DNA of 64,000 bases from the NCBI GenBank assembly GCA_023935145.1, contig CM043698.1, positions 17,549,001-17,613,000 of the forward strand, written 5' to 3'. Position numbers and translations under genes: made by a program. This document shows, in pieces, positions 25,027-37,719 of the stretch; position 1 is the stretch's first letter; the number at the start of each line of letters is the position of its first letter. Source of the DNA: Bretschneidera sinensis. Its lineage: Eukaryota; Streptophyta; Magnoliopsida; Brassicales; Akaniaceae. A model generated the notes under the pieces. That model saw nothing but the letters and a program-made list of their open reading frames with translations, made no database searches and had not been told where the DNA came from.

Positions 25027-25331
25027 GTTCAATTAATTGATTTCAGAGCATCTATTTTTCAATTTGGGTATATAAAATAAGCTTTATGGTAACAAAAGTA
25101 TGTTTAGGATGATAGAATAACTAATTTTCCATAACTCAAATGCTATAGAAAACAAGCATGTTGAAGTGAAAATGCATAAATTTTGTATTTAAGGTGTAGT
25201 TCCCAAATTCCTTTCCTTTTTTTTTTCCTTTCATTCCCCTACAACAATTCATCCAATTTTGCCTTTCAATTGAAGAATCAAAGACAACTTTTCCTACAAA
25301 AACTAATAATCCAATTGAAAGAAAAAAAAAA

Positions 25332-26828
25332 CTACACATTGGGGGTAAAGGAAGAATGAACAACCTTGTTTTGCCTCCCAACAAGCCAAAGCAGAGTCGT
25401 CCTTGCAAAAGATGGTGTTTTTGCTTGAGAATCCAAACTGTTACAGCTCTGGTTTTCCTCATCAAAACCCAATTCACTTCCTCCATTTCCCCATCTGCCA
25501 CTGCCTATCTCAGAAATAGTCCTCCTACAATCACCAACACCATTGACACTCTTTGCCTTGGCGTCATCATCATCCGCTACAACAATATTTCGAGACATTG
25601 GAAACCGGAAAGAAAAGGCTCTCCTTGATGAAACGTCTGCTGAATTCTGCTTCTCCTTTCCCCGAAGCCAGGTTTTCGATATTGAGAAGCTCTCTTTTCT
25701 GCTCCTCCCAATAGCATTGCCATTTTTATCAGTAATACTAGCAGTGCTCCCATTTGTTTGATCACCACTTCTCGTTGCTTCAAATCGATTAAACTCTCTA
25801 CTTGATTCAAAATCACATTCAGACATTGCTAGCCTGTGACCAGGAGTTAATGGCAAAGAAGGCTTCTTGCTTGAGTGTTTCTTCATTGGGGTTCTTATAG
25901 GAACTTGCAAGAAAGAATTCTCATCCATTACATACTCGAAAGATCCCATAGAGAAACACCTTCTTGAATCTACATTATTGTTACTGCTACCTTCAACACC
26001 ATCAACATTTCTATACTTTCCTAGCTTAACAGGAACAACTTTTTCCCCTGAATCAATCACCATTGAAGGTTGTGTAACATCATCTTTTCCTGCAATTTCA
26101 CATGATTTTTGCGCGAAATCGATGCGGCATGAATCCAATTCATTCTCTCCATGAAAACCCAGATGGGAATTGATCCTCGCAACTGAATTGGTTCTGCCTA
26201 CAGAACTACCTCTATCTGTGACAATCTCTCTTGAGCTCTCACTCCCAGATTCAAGAACAAGAACAATTGGGGAACCGCTATTGTTTGGAGAGAAATCAGG
26301 GAGCAAAGTAGCTCTACACAAGGGGCAAGTAGAGTGAGACAAGAGCCAAGTGTCTATACACTCCATGTGAAATGCATGACTGCATTTGGGCAATAATCTG
26401 AGCTTATCCTCTGGCTCAAATTCACACAAACAAACAGCACAATCAAATGGGTTTTTCAATCCAATAATGGCCTTGTAGTGAAAAACAGGGAGGGTGTCTA
26501 TAAAGGACTGGTCAACACCAGCATCATGGAGATGGAAGAGTTGCTGCAATTGCCCTTGAAGAGCAGTCACATCATCCAAATCTTCAGGCTCATTGTTTGG
26601 TGGTCTCAAGAGAAATCTAACTAAAAGGTGAAGCAAGCCAGAAACAAAGAAAATGATAGCTAGAATTATAATGATAAGCAATATACTTGGACTGACCTTG
26701 TTGTTCAAATCAAAACTATCTGATTGAAAATTTTGTGGAGAAGAAGGTGGTGGGTAAGAGAGATAGTACGGTTCTTGTGAAGGAGAAAGGAAACTGCTTT
26801 CCTTAATTTTGAGAAAAACCCAACCCAT
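25332..26828 (-). CDS. ATL13: RING-H2 E3 ubiquitin ligase, ATL13/ATL46/ATL47 type
   Basis: Intronless, 498 aa, as usual for the ATL family. A single hydrophobic segment at about 47-72 (PSILLIIIILAIIFFVSGLL) anchors it in a membrane. A conserved block follows (TALQGQLQQLFHLHDAGVD) and the GLD-type motif at about 104-118. The RING-H2 finger spans residues 130-171: Cys130, Cys133, Cys149, His151, His154, Cys157, Cys168 and Cys171, with the ATL hallmark C-S-H-A-F-H and DTWLLSHSTCPLCR. It should transfer ubiquitin from an E2 to membrane-associated substrates. The long serine-rich C-terminal tail (about 180-498) has no recognised domain. The first 46 residues are proline- and serine-rich. ATL13 is preferred because of the strong match around the membrane segment and RING, but ATL46/47 remain possible. 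All zinc ligands are present and no damage is seen. Confidence 0.88.
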   Translation of the reverse strand: MGWVFLKIKESSFLSPSQEPYYLSYPPPSSPQNFQSDSFDLNNKVSPSILLIIIILAIIFFVSGLLHLLVRFLLRPPNNEPEDLDDVTALQGQLQQLFHLHDAGVDQSFIDTLPVFHYKAIIGLKNPFDCAVCLCEFEPEDKLRLLPKCSHAFHMECIDTWLLSHSTCPLCRATLLPDFSPNNSGSPIVLVLESGSESSREIVTDRGSSVGRTNSVARINSHLGFHGENELDSCRIDFAQKSCEIAGKDDVTQPSMVIDSGEKVVPVKLGKYRNVDGVEGSSNNNVDSRRCFSMGSFEYVMDENSFLQVPIRTPMKKHSSKKPSLPLTPGHRLAMSECDFESSREFNRFEATRSGDQTNGSTASITDKNGNAIGRSRKESFSISKTWLRGKEKQNSADVSSRRAFSFRFPMSRNIVVADDDDAKAKSVNGVGDCRRTISEIGSGRWGNGGSELGFDEENQSCNSLDSQAKTPSFARTTLLWLVGRQNKVVHSSFTPNV

Positions 26829-28226
26829 GTTTTTCTAGAGAAAGATTAAAAAACTCACCTAAGTTGCAGCTTCAGGCTTGAATCATGTGATACCAAGAAT
26901 TTCATATGACGCCGCAAACAAATCCAAGCCAAAATGAAGAATACCCAGAAAGTTTTTTAAGCTAAAATATCATGTGGGTGTGTAAGATACAAGCAGGTCT
27001 GGTGGACCCAACTGGGTTTTATCTTAATTTTGTTTTTTCACCCAAACTGAAACCTGCAAGTCAAATTTGTTTGTAACAGAGAGAGAGAGAGTTTTTGAAT
27101 GTTGAATTTAAAGGGTAGATATAAATGGTGACAGAGAAAGGTCAAATAAAGAGCTACCAATAAATCTACCTACAAATGCAGGAAGTAAATGAGATTAGAT
27201 CTCATTACCTAAAAAATGCAGAATGCAGAGTCAATCACACTTTTATTTACTGTTAAAAATTGTTAATTGCAGTATATATAACAAAAAATGGTAAAAAAAA
27301 TTCCCAAAAAAATGACTTTTGCAGTTTTGTTATGATTTCACCAAATACAAGGCACTAGTAGGTTGACTTCAAATGAAAACTGCATCAAACCCAATGTCCA
27401 ATTAATTCTCTAAGCAAAAAAACAGAGTTTTTAGACTTCACAAGAAAACAAAATGCTTATTCATTTCAACCGGAAATGTGGGTGTCTTCTTGTTTCTTTT
27501 CTCCTTTATCTTAGAACATTAATTTTTTTTTTACAATTTTTTTTTTTTTTACTATGGTCACTCTCTTTTTCAGATTCTTCTTCTATTCGAATCACTTGTT
27601 ATCTGTGGTACTAGAGATCACTCTCTGTTTGTGGGCAGGACAAAAAAAATTACTAGGTGAACCTTGAAAGTCTACGAAGTTTATTGAGAAAGAATATTTG
27701 GAAAGAGTAGAAGAGGAAGCATAGGATACGGAGTGTCTTGCGATAAAGTTTTGGCTGGACCCCATAACTTAGGGAGTGACAAAGTTTCTTTTCTTTTCTT
27801 TTCTTTTTCTTTTACTGTTCTTTTTTATTTTGTTATGGATTTTGGTACTTGCTTTTTGTGCTGTTGTAAAGAGAAGTCACTGATGGAACCAAACGCCCGA
27901 ATAAAAGAAGGTTCTCTACTTTTTGTCTCTTTAGTGATGCATAGATAATGTTTTAGATTTGGTGCGCTAAAAAGAGGAGAAAGAGGAGTTCTTTTTCATC
28001 CTTTTCTTTTTTGACTCTTTTGGGTCAAAGAAAAAAAAAATAAGAATGGACTAAAATTGTGCTATTGAGGGAATGTATCTCATAAGATTGGCGTCAAAAA
28101 TGCACTTTGTAGTTTTGGTAAAATTATTAATTTTATATATTTATTTACAACGGTGATTTAATTTATTTTAAATTTCACCCAACCATCTCATCTATATATA
28201 CAATAATGCACCCAAATACATTTTAT
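26829..28226. other. Upstream region of the ATL13-like gene
   Basis: It should hold the minus-strand leader and promoter. A GA run lies near 27077-27090 and a long CT/T-rich tract near 27785-27815. No other gene is recognised. The ORF at 27733-27948 covers the tract and is not convincing. Confidence 0.4.
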
Positions 28227-28752
28227 GGTAAATTATATCATAGATCCATGAACTATTGTCCTATAACACTTAGATCTTTAAACTATAAATTTGATACCAA
28301 AAGTTTTCAAACTTTCAATTAGTTGCAATGCTATCCCTTTTATTAATATAATGTTTATTTTTTCACCTTGAGATAATTAAATACAATAAATAAGAGTTCC
28401 AATAAACTTTATAAATCATTTGAAAATCATCCAACCATTTTTGAGAATTTTTTCACTTACGTGCTATTTATTATGATTTGTCAATATTTAATATTAAAAA
28501 AATCATTTAATTCTTTAAATATATATATATATATATATATTTCACTGTATAACATATTTATATGTATACAAAAAAATCATGATCAAATTCTTTATATTGT
28601 TAAAAGTTTAAGATAATTTCATTGATAAATAATGTATAAAAGGGTTACATTGCAACTAATTAAAAGTTTAAGAATCTTTGGTGTTAAATTTATAGTTCAA
28701 AGATCTAAGTGCTTGAAGCCAATAATTCAAGTATCTATGATGCAATTAGCTC
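28227..28752. mobile_element. MITE with about 120-bp terminal inverted repeats
   Basis: The left arm (28227 to about 28345) reads through ATAGATCCATGAACTATT, CACTTAGATCTTTAAACTAT, CAATTAGTTGCAATG. The reverse complement of the right arm (about 28630-28752) gives ATAGATACTTGAATTATT, CACTTAGATCTTTGAACTAT, TAATTAGTTGCAATG. The middle holds a TA microsatellite (about 28520-28542). No transposase is encoded. A part of the same family recurs at about 30690-30800. Confidence 0.65.
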
Positions 28753-30689
28753 TACATTTTATTTGAGATAATAACTATTCAGTTAAACACTACTAGTTTT
28801 TTTTTTATGGAATTATTATTAAGAAGTTCTTATCAAGTGATTGTATGATATTATTCACGTGAATTATTTATTTACGTGATTATAGAATTCAGATCGTGCT
28901 CTTCATGTTAAATATACAAATTCGTGATTGTTTAGATAATTATTATTGGTTGATCGTATGAATTATATAGTATTGATTTACACTGTTGTTTGGTTTAAAC
29001 GTAATTTTATTTATAATTGTCAAAATGTTTTTTGAAACTATTTTTGGTAAAAACATCTTTGTGGAGTTAAAATGGTTTTATGTTTGATAAAATAATTGTT
29101 TTGATACAAAATAAATTTCTTAAAAAATTGATTTTTTATATAAACCAATTTTACTAGTGTTTAGGAAACATAAACCATAATTGAAGGAAATTTTACACAT
29201 AGCAGCTTACCATAATTTTGGGGATTTGAACTAAGAAAGTGACAACTTTGGTAATCTATCATTGTGAATTACATTCAAAACATGGTAAGAGATTTACAAG
29301 ATAAGAACTTATAAGACAAATTTTCCTTATTTTGGCGCTCAAATTATCATATGTCAAAATTACTAGCAAAGGATGGAATGCAATTTGATGGACTTACTAA
29401 TCTATTACTATAATATTCACTATCACTTTAATTTTATAGCTAAAGCATGGCAAGTACAGTGTATGTCATTGAGCCTAATAACTAGTAGTAATAGACAGCA
29501 TATTCAGCCAAAAAAAACTAATTATAGACAGCATGGAGCTCGCTCTTCTAGTCATAATGTCTGAATATTTGTTACTTTTTGTATAAATCACGCATGCGTT
29601 TGATTATCTCCCATCGATGAAGCAACTTCCTAATTTCAAAATTAAGCAAAAAAGTGACAATAACATTAAAATTCATGAAAATGTGAGCAATAACATCAAT
29701 ACCAATCTCCAAGGCTATATAGTATGTTAGTCCCATGGTCCCAAATGACTATGATATGTGATCCTTTAATATATCAAGGATATATTATATTATCCTAATT
29801 AATACATCAAATTAGCCCATATTTAATGATTTATAGCAAATGATAACGAAGGAAATTTTTTATCTAAACTCTGTTTGATAAGGGAAAAACTTGTTTGCTC
29901 AATACTAGAAGAGATTTTTTGGATCAAGCCATAGATAAAGCAATACATGTCTAAAAACCAATTAAATAATACATTAATTGTACACATGTTACCAATAAAC
30001 TTTTCAATATTTATCAATGAAGTTTTCTCCGACCCATATATAATTTTGTTGTATGGTTCCAAGCAAGAACCTCTCTCAGCAAAGATTGATTTTTTAGACT
30101 AAGCTACACAGTAAAAAACATATACTCCAATAACAATCAAACAAAAAAAAATTAAAAAATTTACTAATTTATTTTCATATAATTATTAATGGAGCTTCTT
30201 ACTGTACATCTAGAATTTAATTCTTTAACTTGATCCAAACAAAAAATTTCAGTAAGAAAATATGTATCTTGGTAACGTTCCGTACTTAAAATCTTAACTG
30301 TAAAGGATGATGAAAGTGTTTGATGAAAATTTTCTTCAATATGACTTGGTCAGCCTGACTATTCCCTTCACAACAAAAACAGAGTACTTTGTTACCTATT
30401 GTTGAAGATTTTTTAACACTCAGGGCCTGGAGGGCATACTTTTGTGTTCACAAATCACCAGCTCACTTTGACAAGTTTGGGTTAGGTTTCATTTCCCTAG
30501 TAAATGTGTACACACCCTGTGTGCCTGCAATTGATAACCTAATATAAATATATATTTTAAACATGAATCTAATTAATCGCGACTGATACAACTTAATCTT
30601 TTCTATTTTAAATATGAAAAACATGGATTACTGTGATGTATCCATTTAAATTTAGCAAAATTCACGTTAGACTACATTTATCTTTACAT
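28753..30689. other. Intergenic AT-rich region
   Basis: No gene or well-defined repeat is recognised. The ORFs at 29373 and 29823 show no domain or coding character. Confidence 0.4.
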
Positions 30690-30800
30690 TTGTACAAAAA
30701 AAATCATTGTCAAATTTTTTGTATTGTTAAGTTTTCAAGACATTTTCATTAATAAAAATATACATAAAAATGTTACATTGCAACTAGTTAAAAGAGAACA
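30690..30800. repeat. Partial copy of the 28.2-kb MITE family
   Basis: The run ACAAAAAAAATCATTGTCAA, TTGTATTGTTAAGTTTTCAAGA, TTTCATTAATAA, then TGTTACATTGCAACTAGTTAAAAG follows the right half of the element at 28227-28752 in the same order. The left arm is missing. Confidence 0.45.
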
Positions 30801-30844
30801 CAACTAATCTTTCTTAACTATTTTTTTCCTTCAAAAGTTGGAGT

Positions 30845-31215
30845 TTCATTAGTTAATAATCAGAGGGGTTACAAGCATTTCTTGGGAGGCATACCCCAAG
30901 AATAAAAAAGATAAGACATCCATAAGATCCAAAGTTTGTTCATCAAAATACATAACAGTAGAAAGAAAGATTAAATCCCATTTTTGCAAGTGTGTCAACA
31001 TGCCCATTAACTTTCCTGAATACATGCCCAAGTCTGATTTTGGGTATCATATGCAGAAGTGATTTGCATTCATTAATAAGAGGATCGCTAGGATCTATTG
31101 GAATCAGCATCTGCACGTATTTTTTATCAGGTCGACGACAGCTTGGGCATCAAACTCAATATGAAGTTTCTATAAATTCAACTCCACAGTCATCCTTGCC
31201 ATTCGATACAACTTT
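30845..31215 (-). pseudogene. LINE-type RNase H domain remnant
   Basis: The minus strand encodes, across frame changes, KLHIEFDAQAVVDLIKN, then DPLINECKSLLHMIPKIRLG, HVFRKVNGHVDTLAK, and a C-terminal part with DLMDVLSFLFLG. This is the pattern of the RNase H-like (RVT_3) domain found at the C-terminus of plant LINEs and in related host-like copies: EFDAQ with the D, HVFRE-like and the AD.LAK motif. It is broken by at least one frameshift and a stop. A relict of a host RVT_3 gene is possible but less likely. Confidence 0.5.
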
Positions 31216-33917
31216 TGTCCCCACTTACATATAGCAATATTTTTTATCCAATGTCTGTCTCCAAAGGGATTTTTTTTTTCTTTTTTGGCCTAAACTTCAC
31301 CATAAATTATTTGGCAAATGTTGGAAAGCCCACCAGTTAGATAGGAAGGGAAAAAAAAGAATTGTTGTCAAGTATGGAGAAGATGTGGCGCCTTGTTGGG
31401 GATTTCCCATGTGTGCACATTTATTAAACTTGGTATCTTATGAGCTTAATTTGATTGGAAAGATCTGAATAACTGTTGTCCATGTCAAAACAAGCTTCTA
31501 CTTAATTGATGGCTATATATGCAAAGACATTTCTCCTCACATGGGGCTAAGGATTATTATCATACTTTCACTCTCAAAATAAAAAAGATTATTATCATAT
31601 TATACTTGGGCAGGGAAGAATTTAGAGGGGTGCTTACCCCTGTGGTTCTTGATTGAGAAGCCTTAGAACCAGATAATACCTTTGTAGGACGGATAAGAAT
31701 CCAAGAGCAATCCGCAAAACTAGCTCAAAACAGTAAAAATCCAAGAAAAAACAAGAGAATCCAATAGAAAATTCGAATAAACGAAGGAAAATGTGGTACC
31801 CCCCTTCCCTTTTATAGCTGCTGTGCAAAAGTTTTTTAAGGCCAAGTTTTCATCCTGTTTTGATGCACCTATGGAGTTGGAGGCCCTTCTGTGTAGATTA
31901 AGGTTAGTGACCTTTTTTTTAAAAGAGAAACAAGGCTTGTGACTTTGAAAAAGGTGAGTAGATCATATGTGCAAGAGCCCATAATTATGCTTGGAGCAAC
32001 AACTGCACAGTATGTAAATTGGACATTTAGTAATAAAAATATTTGGAGTTTGGACATAGGTAAAAAAAATTATTGAAAATTAATTTTTGAAAACTCTGAT
32101 ATTTAAGTTTTAAAATATCAAATTATATGATATTTTTATGTATTTTCCTCAAGAAATAAATAATAAAAAAGAAGACAGCAAGATAGATGACGTAAAAAAA
32201 TTCTTGAAGAAATAGAAAAAGTACACTAAAACACACGATAGAGAGAAGAGAGGGGAGAGTGGAAAAAAAATAATAGAAGAGAGATGATGTCTTTTGTAAA
32301 AAAATTGATGTTTAAAATGTGTTATTAAAGGACACATAAATGAAAGATTTCTAACTGTGACGCACTTGGATGAAATTTCTCTAAAAAAAATTGTCCATCC
32401 CTACCTACTTGAGAAAGGAAAAAAGGAAAAGAAAAGGCTAATTCCATCCACATTTTTCCTCCAAAACCTTGATAAAATATATCAAAACAAGTAAAAAAGA
32501 GAAATTTGGTGAATTAAATTATCGAAGGAGGGAGAGACAGAAGTAGATGGTTCTATCCCTTTCAAAACCTAAACAAAACTAATCCAACTAATCTGCCTCA
32601 TGATTAACAACTTTTTTGTCCCACATGGTTTTAATGTCAAAGGTTAGTTAACTTATTTCTTAGTACATGTTACCGAAAGTGAGGAAAAGAAAATTGTCAA
32701 TGGCTTGAAATAAAAATGTCTCATTGGCTTTCATTTTACATTATTTTATTTATTTGGAAATCTATATACCAAAGAAAAGACAGAGTAAAAATAATACTAT
32801 TAATTAATAGACTTAATTTTGATGTAGACTTAACATAAAGAACGAAAAATCTTATGCGCATGTCAAACAGATCATATTATTACAGTGTGTTTTAGAAGAA
32901 AGTTATTGAAGTGAAGGGAAGGGGGGAGAATCTCTTCCTGTTCTCATTTTTAATAACTCTCACTTTGAGATCATGAAAGACTTACGATATAACAATGATA
33001 ACTTGTTTATTCTTTTAATGTTTTTATCCTAATAAAAGAGAGTATTTTACCCTCCTTTACTTTTACATTACTTTTTTAAACATCGAAACAAAAGTATAGT
33101 AATCACCCTACTTTCTCATTCCATCCCCTCCTATCCTCTCTTTTCTTCCTCTCCCCTTGCAACTCCCAAACACAAGGTTAATGTATCAACAACCCAAACC
33201 TTTGCTTCAAAGTAGACTTTTGTTTTGAAATTGGGATCTGTCTTCTGTCAACCTTTTGGACATGTCAATGATTCCAAAGAGAGAGATTGCCACAGCAAAT
33301 ATTAAGATGAGAGCTTCACAAAAATTTCCACGATGTTCGGATCTTAACAGTGTTTTACTTTATTGATTATATTTTTCAAAAGGAGAACCAACATACAGAT
33401 ATTACCTGATCCCACCCGACTTCTACAGTTCTACCTACCCAGCGGCCAGCGGGTCACATTCTTTTCTAGTCCCTCCTTTTTTTCCGGGGAAAAAAATCAA
33501 GGAGGTAGGATTGTCATATATGATATAACATGTTAACTAGGTATTATTATGTGTGACCGTGAGCTTTCCTTAGTAATTGCATATATATTTCCCCATTTAT
33601 AAAAATAATGTTTCAGTTTCAATTTGAATTATTATTGTTTTAATAATTTTTTTCTTCCTTTTTTTTAAAAAAAAAAGGTTTATTATGTACTCCATAACCA
33701 CTGGTTCGAAGAACAGATCAGTGTATTTCCCTATAAATATGCCCAAGCCTAATTTGAGGGAACCAAAAAAAATGTGTTCGTGCAATCATCAATCAAACAC
33801 CAATGAGGGTGAAGGTATACATTAACCTGTTTTATAAGATCCAAAACAGCTCATGCATTTTCAGGGGAAAAACAGTTAAAGGTAATATCACACTCTACTT
33901 CAAGTTTTCGATGTTGC
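31216..33917. other. Intergenic region
   Basis: No gene is recognised. Low-complexity AT-rich sequence with several A runs. The minus-strand ORFs at 31634, 31869, 32149 and 33597 are hydrophobic low-complexity translations without domains. Confidence 0.4.
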
Positions 33918-33922
33918 ATTGG

Positions 33923-36147
33923 TGATAAGTTCCCACTTTCCCTTTTTCTAGCAGATTATGGTTTAGTATTATTATAAATATTTAATACCTATTGAGGCAA
34001 ATAAGAATTACAGCTCATAGATTGAAGTTTTGGCTGTTGAAGATTGATCCCCTCAAAGTGATCAAATTTTTCTTTCTTTTCTTTTTTCTTATTTTCTTGT
34101 AATTTTCTTTGATAAAACCTTATGGTTCTATCAATTGGTATCAAAGCCAGGTTTTTCTATGAATACCCTTGATGTGTAATCAAAAGAAACAATCAAAAAA
34201 ATTGGATTTAAAAACTTACATAATGGCTATGGGAATTACAATTTGTCACAGGCTTCAAAGGAATCTAAACTGAAAACTCGATTTGATGCAAAATTTGAGA
34301 AGAGGTTAGAAGAATTCAAGCAATCAATGCTTGCTTCCATGACTCAAATTCTAGGAGAGAGCAATCAGAGTGAAGGTGACAAAATTCTGCTTCGAGGTCT
34401 ATTGTTAATCAAAAGGAGCAGTTTGAGATTTGAAGTGGATATTCAGCTTAGGGCTTTCATGGTGGACGTGATAACGGATTTCCTAACATGAAGATAGAGC
34501 TTTCACTATGGAATGAAAAAGATCCAACAAGATGGATTTCTCAAGCATAAAAATTGTCTATACTAAATGCAAAAGATTTCCAAAGTAGATGTGACAACCA
34601 TCAATCTTGAAGGAGATGCTATCCAATGGCATGATTGGTTTGAATCATGTCATGGAGTGCTCAGATGGGATGAATTCGTTGAAGATCTTCTTGTCAAATT
34701 TAGTCCCTCAAAATACAAGAATGTCAATGGCTAGCTTGCCAAAACTCAACAGATGACAACAGTGTTAGAATATCAAGGCCATTTTGAACGACTACATAAT
34801 CAGGCTCGTAATTAGTCGGAGAGACTGTTAGTGGGGAATTTTCTTGAAGGTCTTCGTCTAAGCAGTCGTCGATAGGTCAAGACATATATGATGCATACCA
34901 TGATAGCTGCTATTTCTTTTGCGAGGTTACAAAAAGAAAGCCTCAATGAGAAAAGTTATAGTATGAGTAATGATAATCAACCAATTAACAATTGTAGTGG
35001 TTCTTTCTCTACTGCAACCCGTATCACACCAACCAAACGGGAAAAAATCGCAAAGAGGTTGCGTTGGCATTGTGATGAAAATGGAACAAGGGACATCATT
35101 GCAAGCAGGCACAACTGCTTTTGATTGAACCTATTCAAGAAGAAAGTATTGAAAATAAAAAGTCCTACCAAAGGGATATCGAATAAGTTAATATCAATGT
35201 TTCGTTTCATACTTTAGCTAGTTATTCAAATCCTCAAACTATATGTAAACGGTTTCTTTAATCGTTATTTCGTAACAGTTTTGATTGATTCATATAGCAC
35301 TAATAATTTTATGGATTCTAAAGTTGCGACAAGGCTTGCTTACCTCTTGGAACCATGTGAGAAGTTTGAGGTGAAGTTTGCATATGGACGAGTTTTAATA
35401 TGTGAAAACAAATGCTCTAATGTAAAGCTCACAATGCAAGATCAACATATAACCACTAATTTTTTTTCTTATTATTATTGAAAAACTATGAAATGGTTCT
35501 TGAGATCGAATGGTTGAAGACTATTGGAGATATTTCTTAGAACTTCTCCAAATTGATTATGAGATTTATGAAAAATGAGAAGCAGGTTACTTTGAAAGAA
35601 AAAATGTTATAGTAATGTTACTTCGGCCAACTGCCACCGAATGGAGCGAATACTATGATAGGAGAAATATAGTTTTTTCACTCAACATATGCATAGTCAA
35701 GAATCGGATCTTCCACTAAAACAAATTCAGCCACTTAAATCCATGCCATTAGAATTTGAAGATGTAGCCAATCAAGCATGCATCAAGCATCAAGTTGATA
35801 AGCATTTTAGTGAACGAGACTTTTAAATTGATGTGCCTTGAGGGCATGGCTAATTTGAAGTGTGGGGGAATGATACATTCCCACTTTTCTTTTTTCTAGT
35901 GATATATTAATTAAGCAATTCTAGACTATTACTTTCCTTTTCCTAATTGATTTATAATTTCTTATTTAGTATTTTTTTTCCTAGTAGACCATGATATAGT
36001 AGTATTACAAATATATAATTCTCTAGGGCTGTTTTATTCAAACAAATAAAAATTAAATCTCATTGAAGCTTTGGCTATTGAAGGTGGATCTTCTTGAAAT
36101 GATTAAATTCTCTCTTTGTTTTTTTATAAAACCTTAGGATTCTATCA
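33923..36147 (+). mobile_element. Short Ty3/Gypsy-type LTR retrotransposon lacking polymerase (TR-GAG-like)
   Basis: The 5' LTR is 33923-34133 (211 bp) and the 3' LTR 35871-36147 (277 bp). Both start TGATA and end TCTATCA and share blocks such as TTTCTAG, TTTTGGCT(G/A)TTGAAG and TTCTATCAATTGG, with indels that explain the length difference. A perfect target duplication ATTGG flanks it (33918-33922 and 36148-36152). A primer-binding site TGGTATCAAAGCC starts at 34136, with one mismatch to the usual tRNA-iMet complement, and a purine-rich tract GTGTGGGGGAA ends at 35870. The internal region is 1.74 kb and encodes only Gag and protease remnants. No reverse transcriptase, RNase H or integrase motif is seen. 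Confidence 0.8.
34243..35860 (+). pseudogene. Degenerate Gypsy gag and partial protease
   Basis: The first part (from about 34243) is a charged helical segment (DAKFEKRLEEFKQSMLASMT). From about 34500 to 34940, in several frames, comes the retrotransposon Gag core: an AIQWHDWFE block, WDEFVEDLLVKFSPSKYKN, EYQGHFERLHNQA and LLVGNFLEGLR. Around 35278-35330 a retropepsin-like piece reads VLIDSYSTNNFMDSKVATRL, where the usual catalytic D-S-G has Y in place of G. Stops and frameshifts are spread throughout (for example within 34490-34800). No polymerase follows, and the region runs straight into the polypurine tract. Confidence 0.65.
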
Positions 36148-36152
36148 ATTGG

Positions 36153-37040
36153 GTCGCAATCTGAAGTGCCTAGGGGCTCATAACTCGGCCCAAACACTAG
36201 TAGAAATGTCTAAACTCCGAAAATCTTAGTAAGTCAATGCCGCATGTGATCCCGCAGTAAGTAACCAGGCTAATTGGCTCTCAGTTACGTAAAGAGACCA
36301 TCTGCATTTAATCAAGAGACAAAAAGAGACTAATAAAAGGAAGAAAAAGGTTTTAATTAGCATCGTATGAAAAAAAAATCTGATCCTAACATTTTTTTTA
36401 GCTGCTCCTTCAAATGCCAATAGTATTGTTACTATTGTATAAAAATAAAAAATTTATCCATCCTATCCCCTAAAAGTATGATAATTTTATTTTATTATCA
36501 TCGAATAAGACATCTCATCATTTCCCTCACCTATCCATCAAATACACTCAAAATAAAATTCATCTTTATCATTTTTCTTATCTTATTTGCCAAACACACA
36601 TGTTAATTTTTCTTGTTAGATAAAATTGATTAAATAGCTAAGCCATAAAATATGTTATAAGTGTTAGAAATCATCCTCAGACAATTTATAACATAATTTA
36701 TATTTTCAATCCTAATCTAACTTAAAACCACCATAAATGACGTGAATATCAAGTTAGTAATTCTAATCTAGGTTGTGAAAGATCGAGTTGGGCAAAATCG
36801 AGTTGGGTTGAAATTGGATTTAGATTAACTTATAAATATAGTGTAACGAAATAATTGAGTCATTTATGATTATTTTAAGTTTTTAGAATAATTGATAACT
36901 CATAGTCCAATTAGCTTGCACGTGAGAGTGTGTTAAAATATAAAAAAATAATTGAGTTATTTTTCATCGATAAAGCTTTTAGGATAATTGGTAATTCAAT
37001 TATTTTTTTTTATTAGTAAAAATTAAAATCATATCCAAAT
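36153..37040. other. Intergenic region
   Basis: No gene is recognised. AT-rich. The segment at about 36430-36615 (GATAATAAAATAAAAT words, TTTGGCAAATAAGATAAG on the minus strand) may be a decayed MITE, but the arms are not clear. Confidence 0.35.
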
Positions 37041-37150
37041 GGACTAGTTAGCCTAATGGTAACTGACCCGAGTTTTTTTTGGCTTAATGATCAGCTCTCA
37101 CTCTCTCGTATAAAAGATCTGAATTCAACTTCACTCCTTAAAATAAAATA
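37041..37150 (+). repeat. SINE-like sequence with tRNA-type promoter boxes
   Basis: GTTAGCCTAATGGTAACTG resembles an A-box, and AGATCTGAATTCAACTTC about 60 bases on resembles a B-box. An A-rich stretch (AAAATAAAATAAAAAAC) follows. The layout suits a tRNA-derived SINE. No target duplication was verified. Confidence 0.35.
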
Positions 37151-37719
37151 AAAAACAGTCCTATATGGTTACAAATTGGGACAGGATGAAAAAGCTCATA
37201 CCTACCTCAATTCAACCCTAAGAAACCTCATACCTATAATTTGTCACTCAGGTCCAATTGATCTGGGTCAAATGAATGTCCAACTCTAATTATGTTATTG
37301 GTGAATTGGGCCATGCATGAAAATCCCACAAGACCCATTGATATTCTTTAAGATCATATCTCGAGGTGGGCTTGTTTCCTATTGGGCCAGTTCAGCCCAA
37401 TGCCAATGAGCTAGGAAAGGACAATTTTAAATTTTAACTATGGTTTATGATCTGGTCCTTTGGAAACAATTTTTTTTTTTAAATGGCGAGGATTTTTTTT
37501 TTCTTAATTACATAGAAAAGAGCATCAACAATGAAACAAAAAAGTAATCCTATCCACAAGTTGGGAGGGATATGTCCTTAACTAAGGCGTTACATAGTAG
37601 CAGGATCGCTGGGTCAATTGTAAAGGACTGATTGTCTCCTCCAGCCAATTTCCAGAGTAGGAAAAAAAAAAAAAGTGGTTCATATAATCATATCCCCACC
37701 TTCCTTCCAAGGGGATTCA

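Noticed and set aside
25136..25501. 121-codon minus-strand ORF
   Set aside because: Overlaps the 3' end of the ATL13-like gene in another frame; a shadow.
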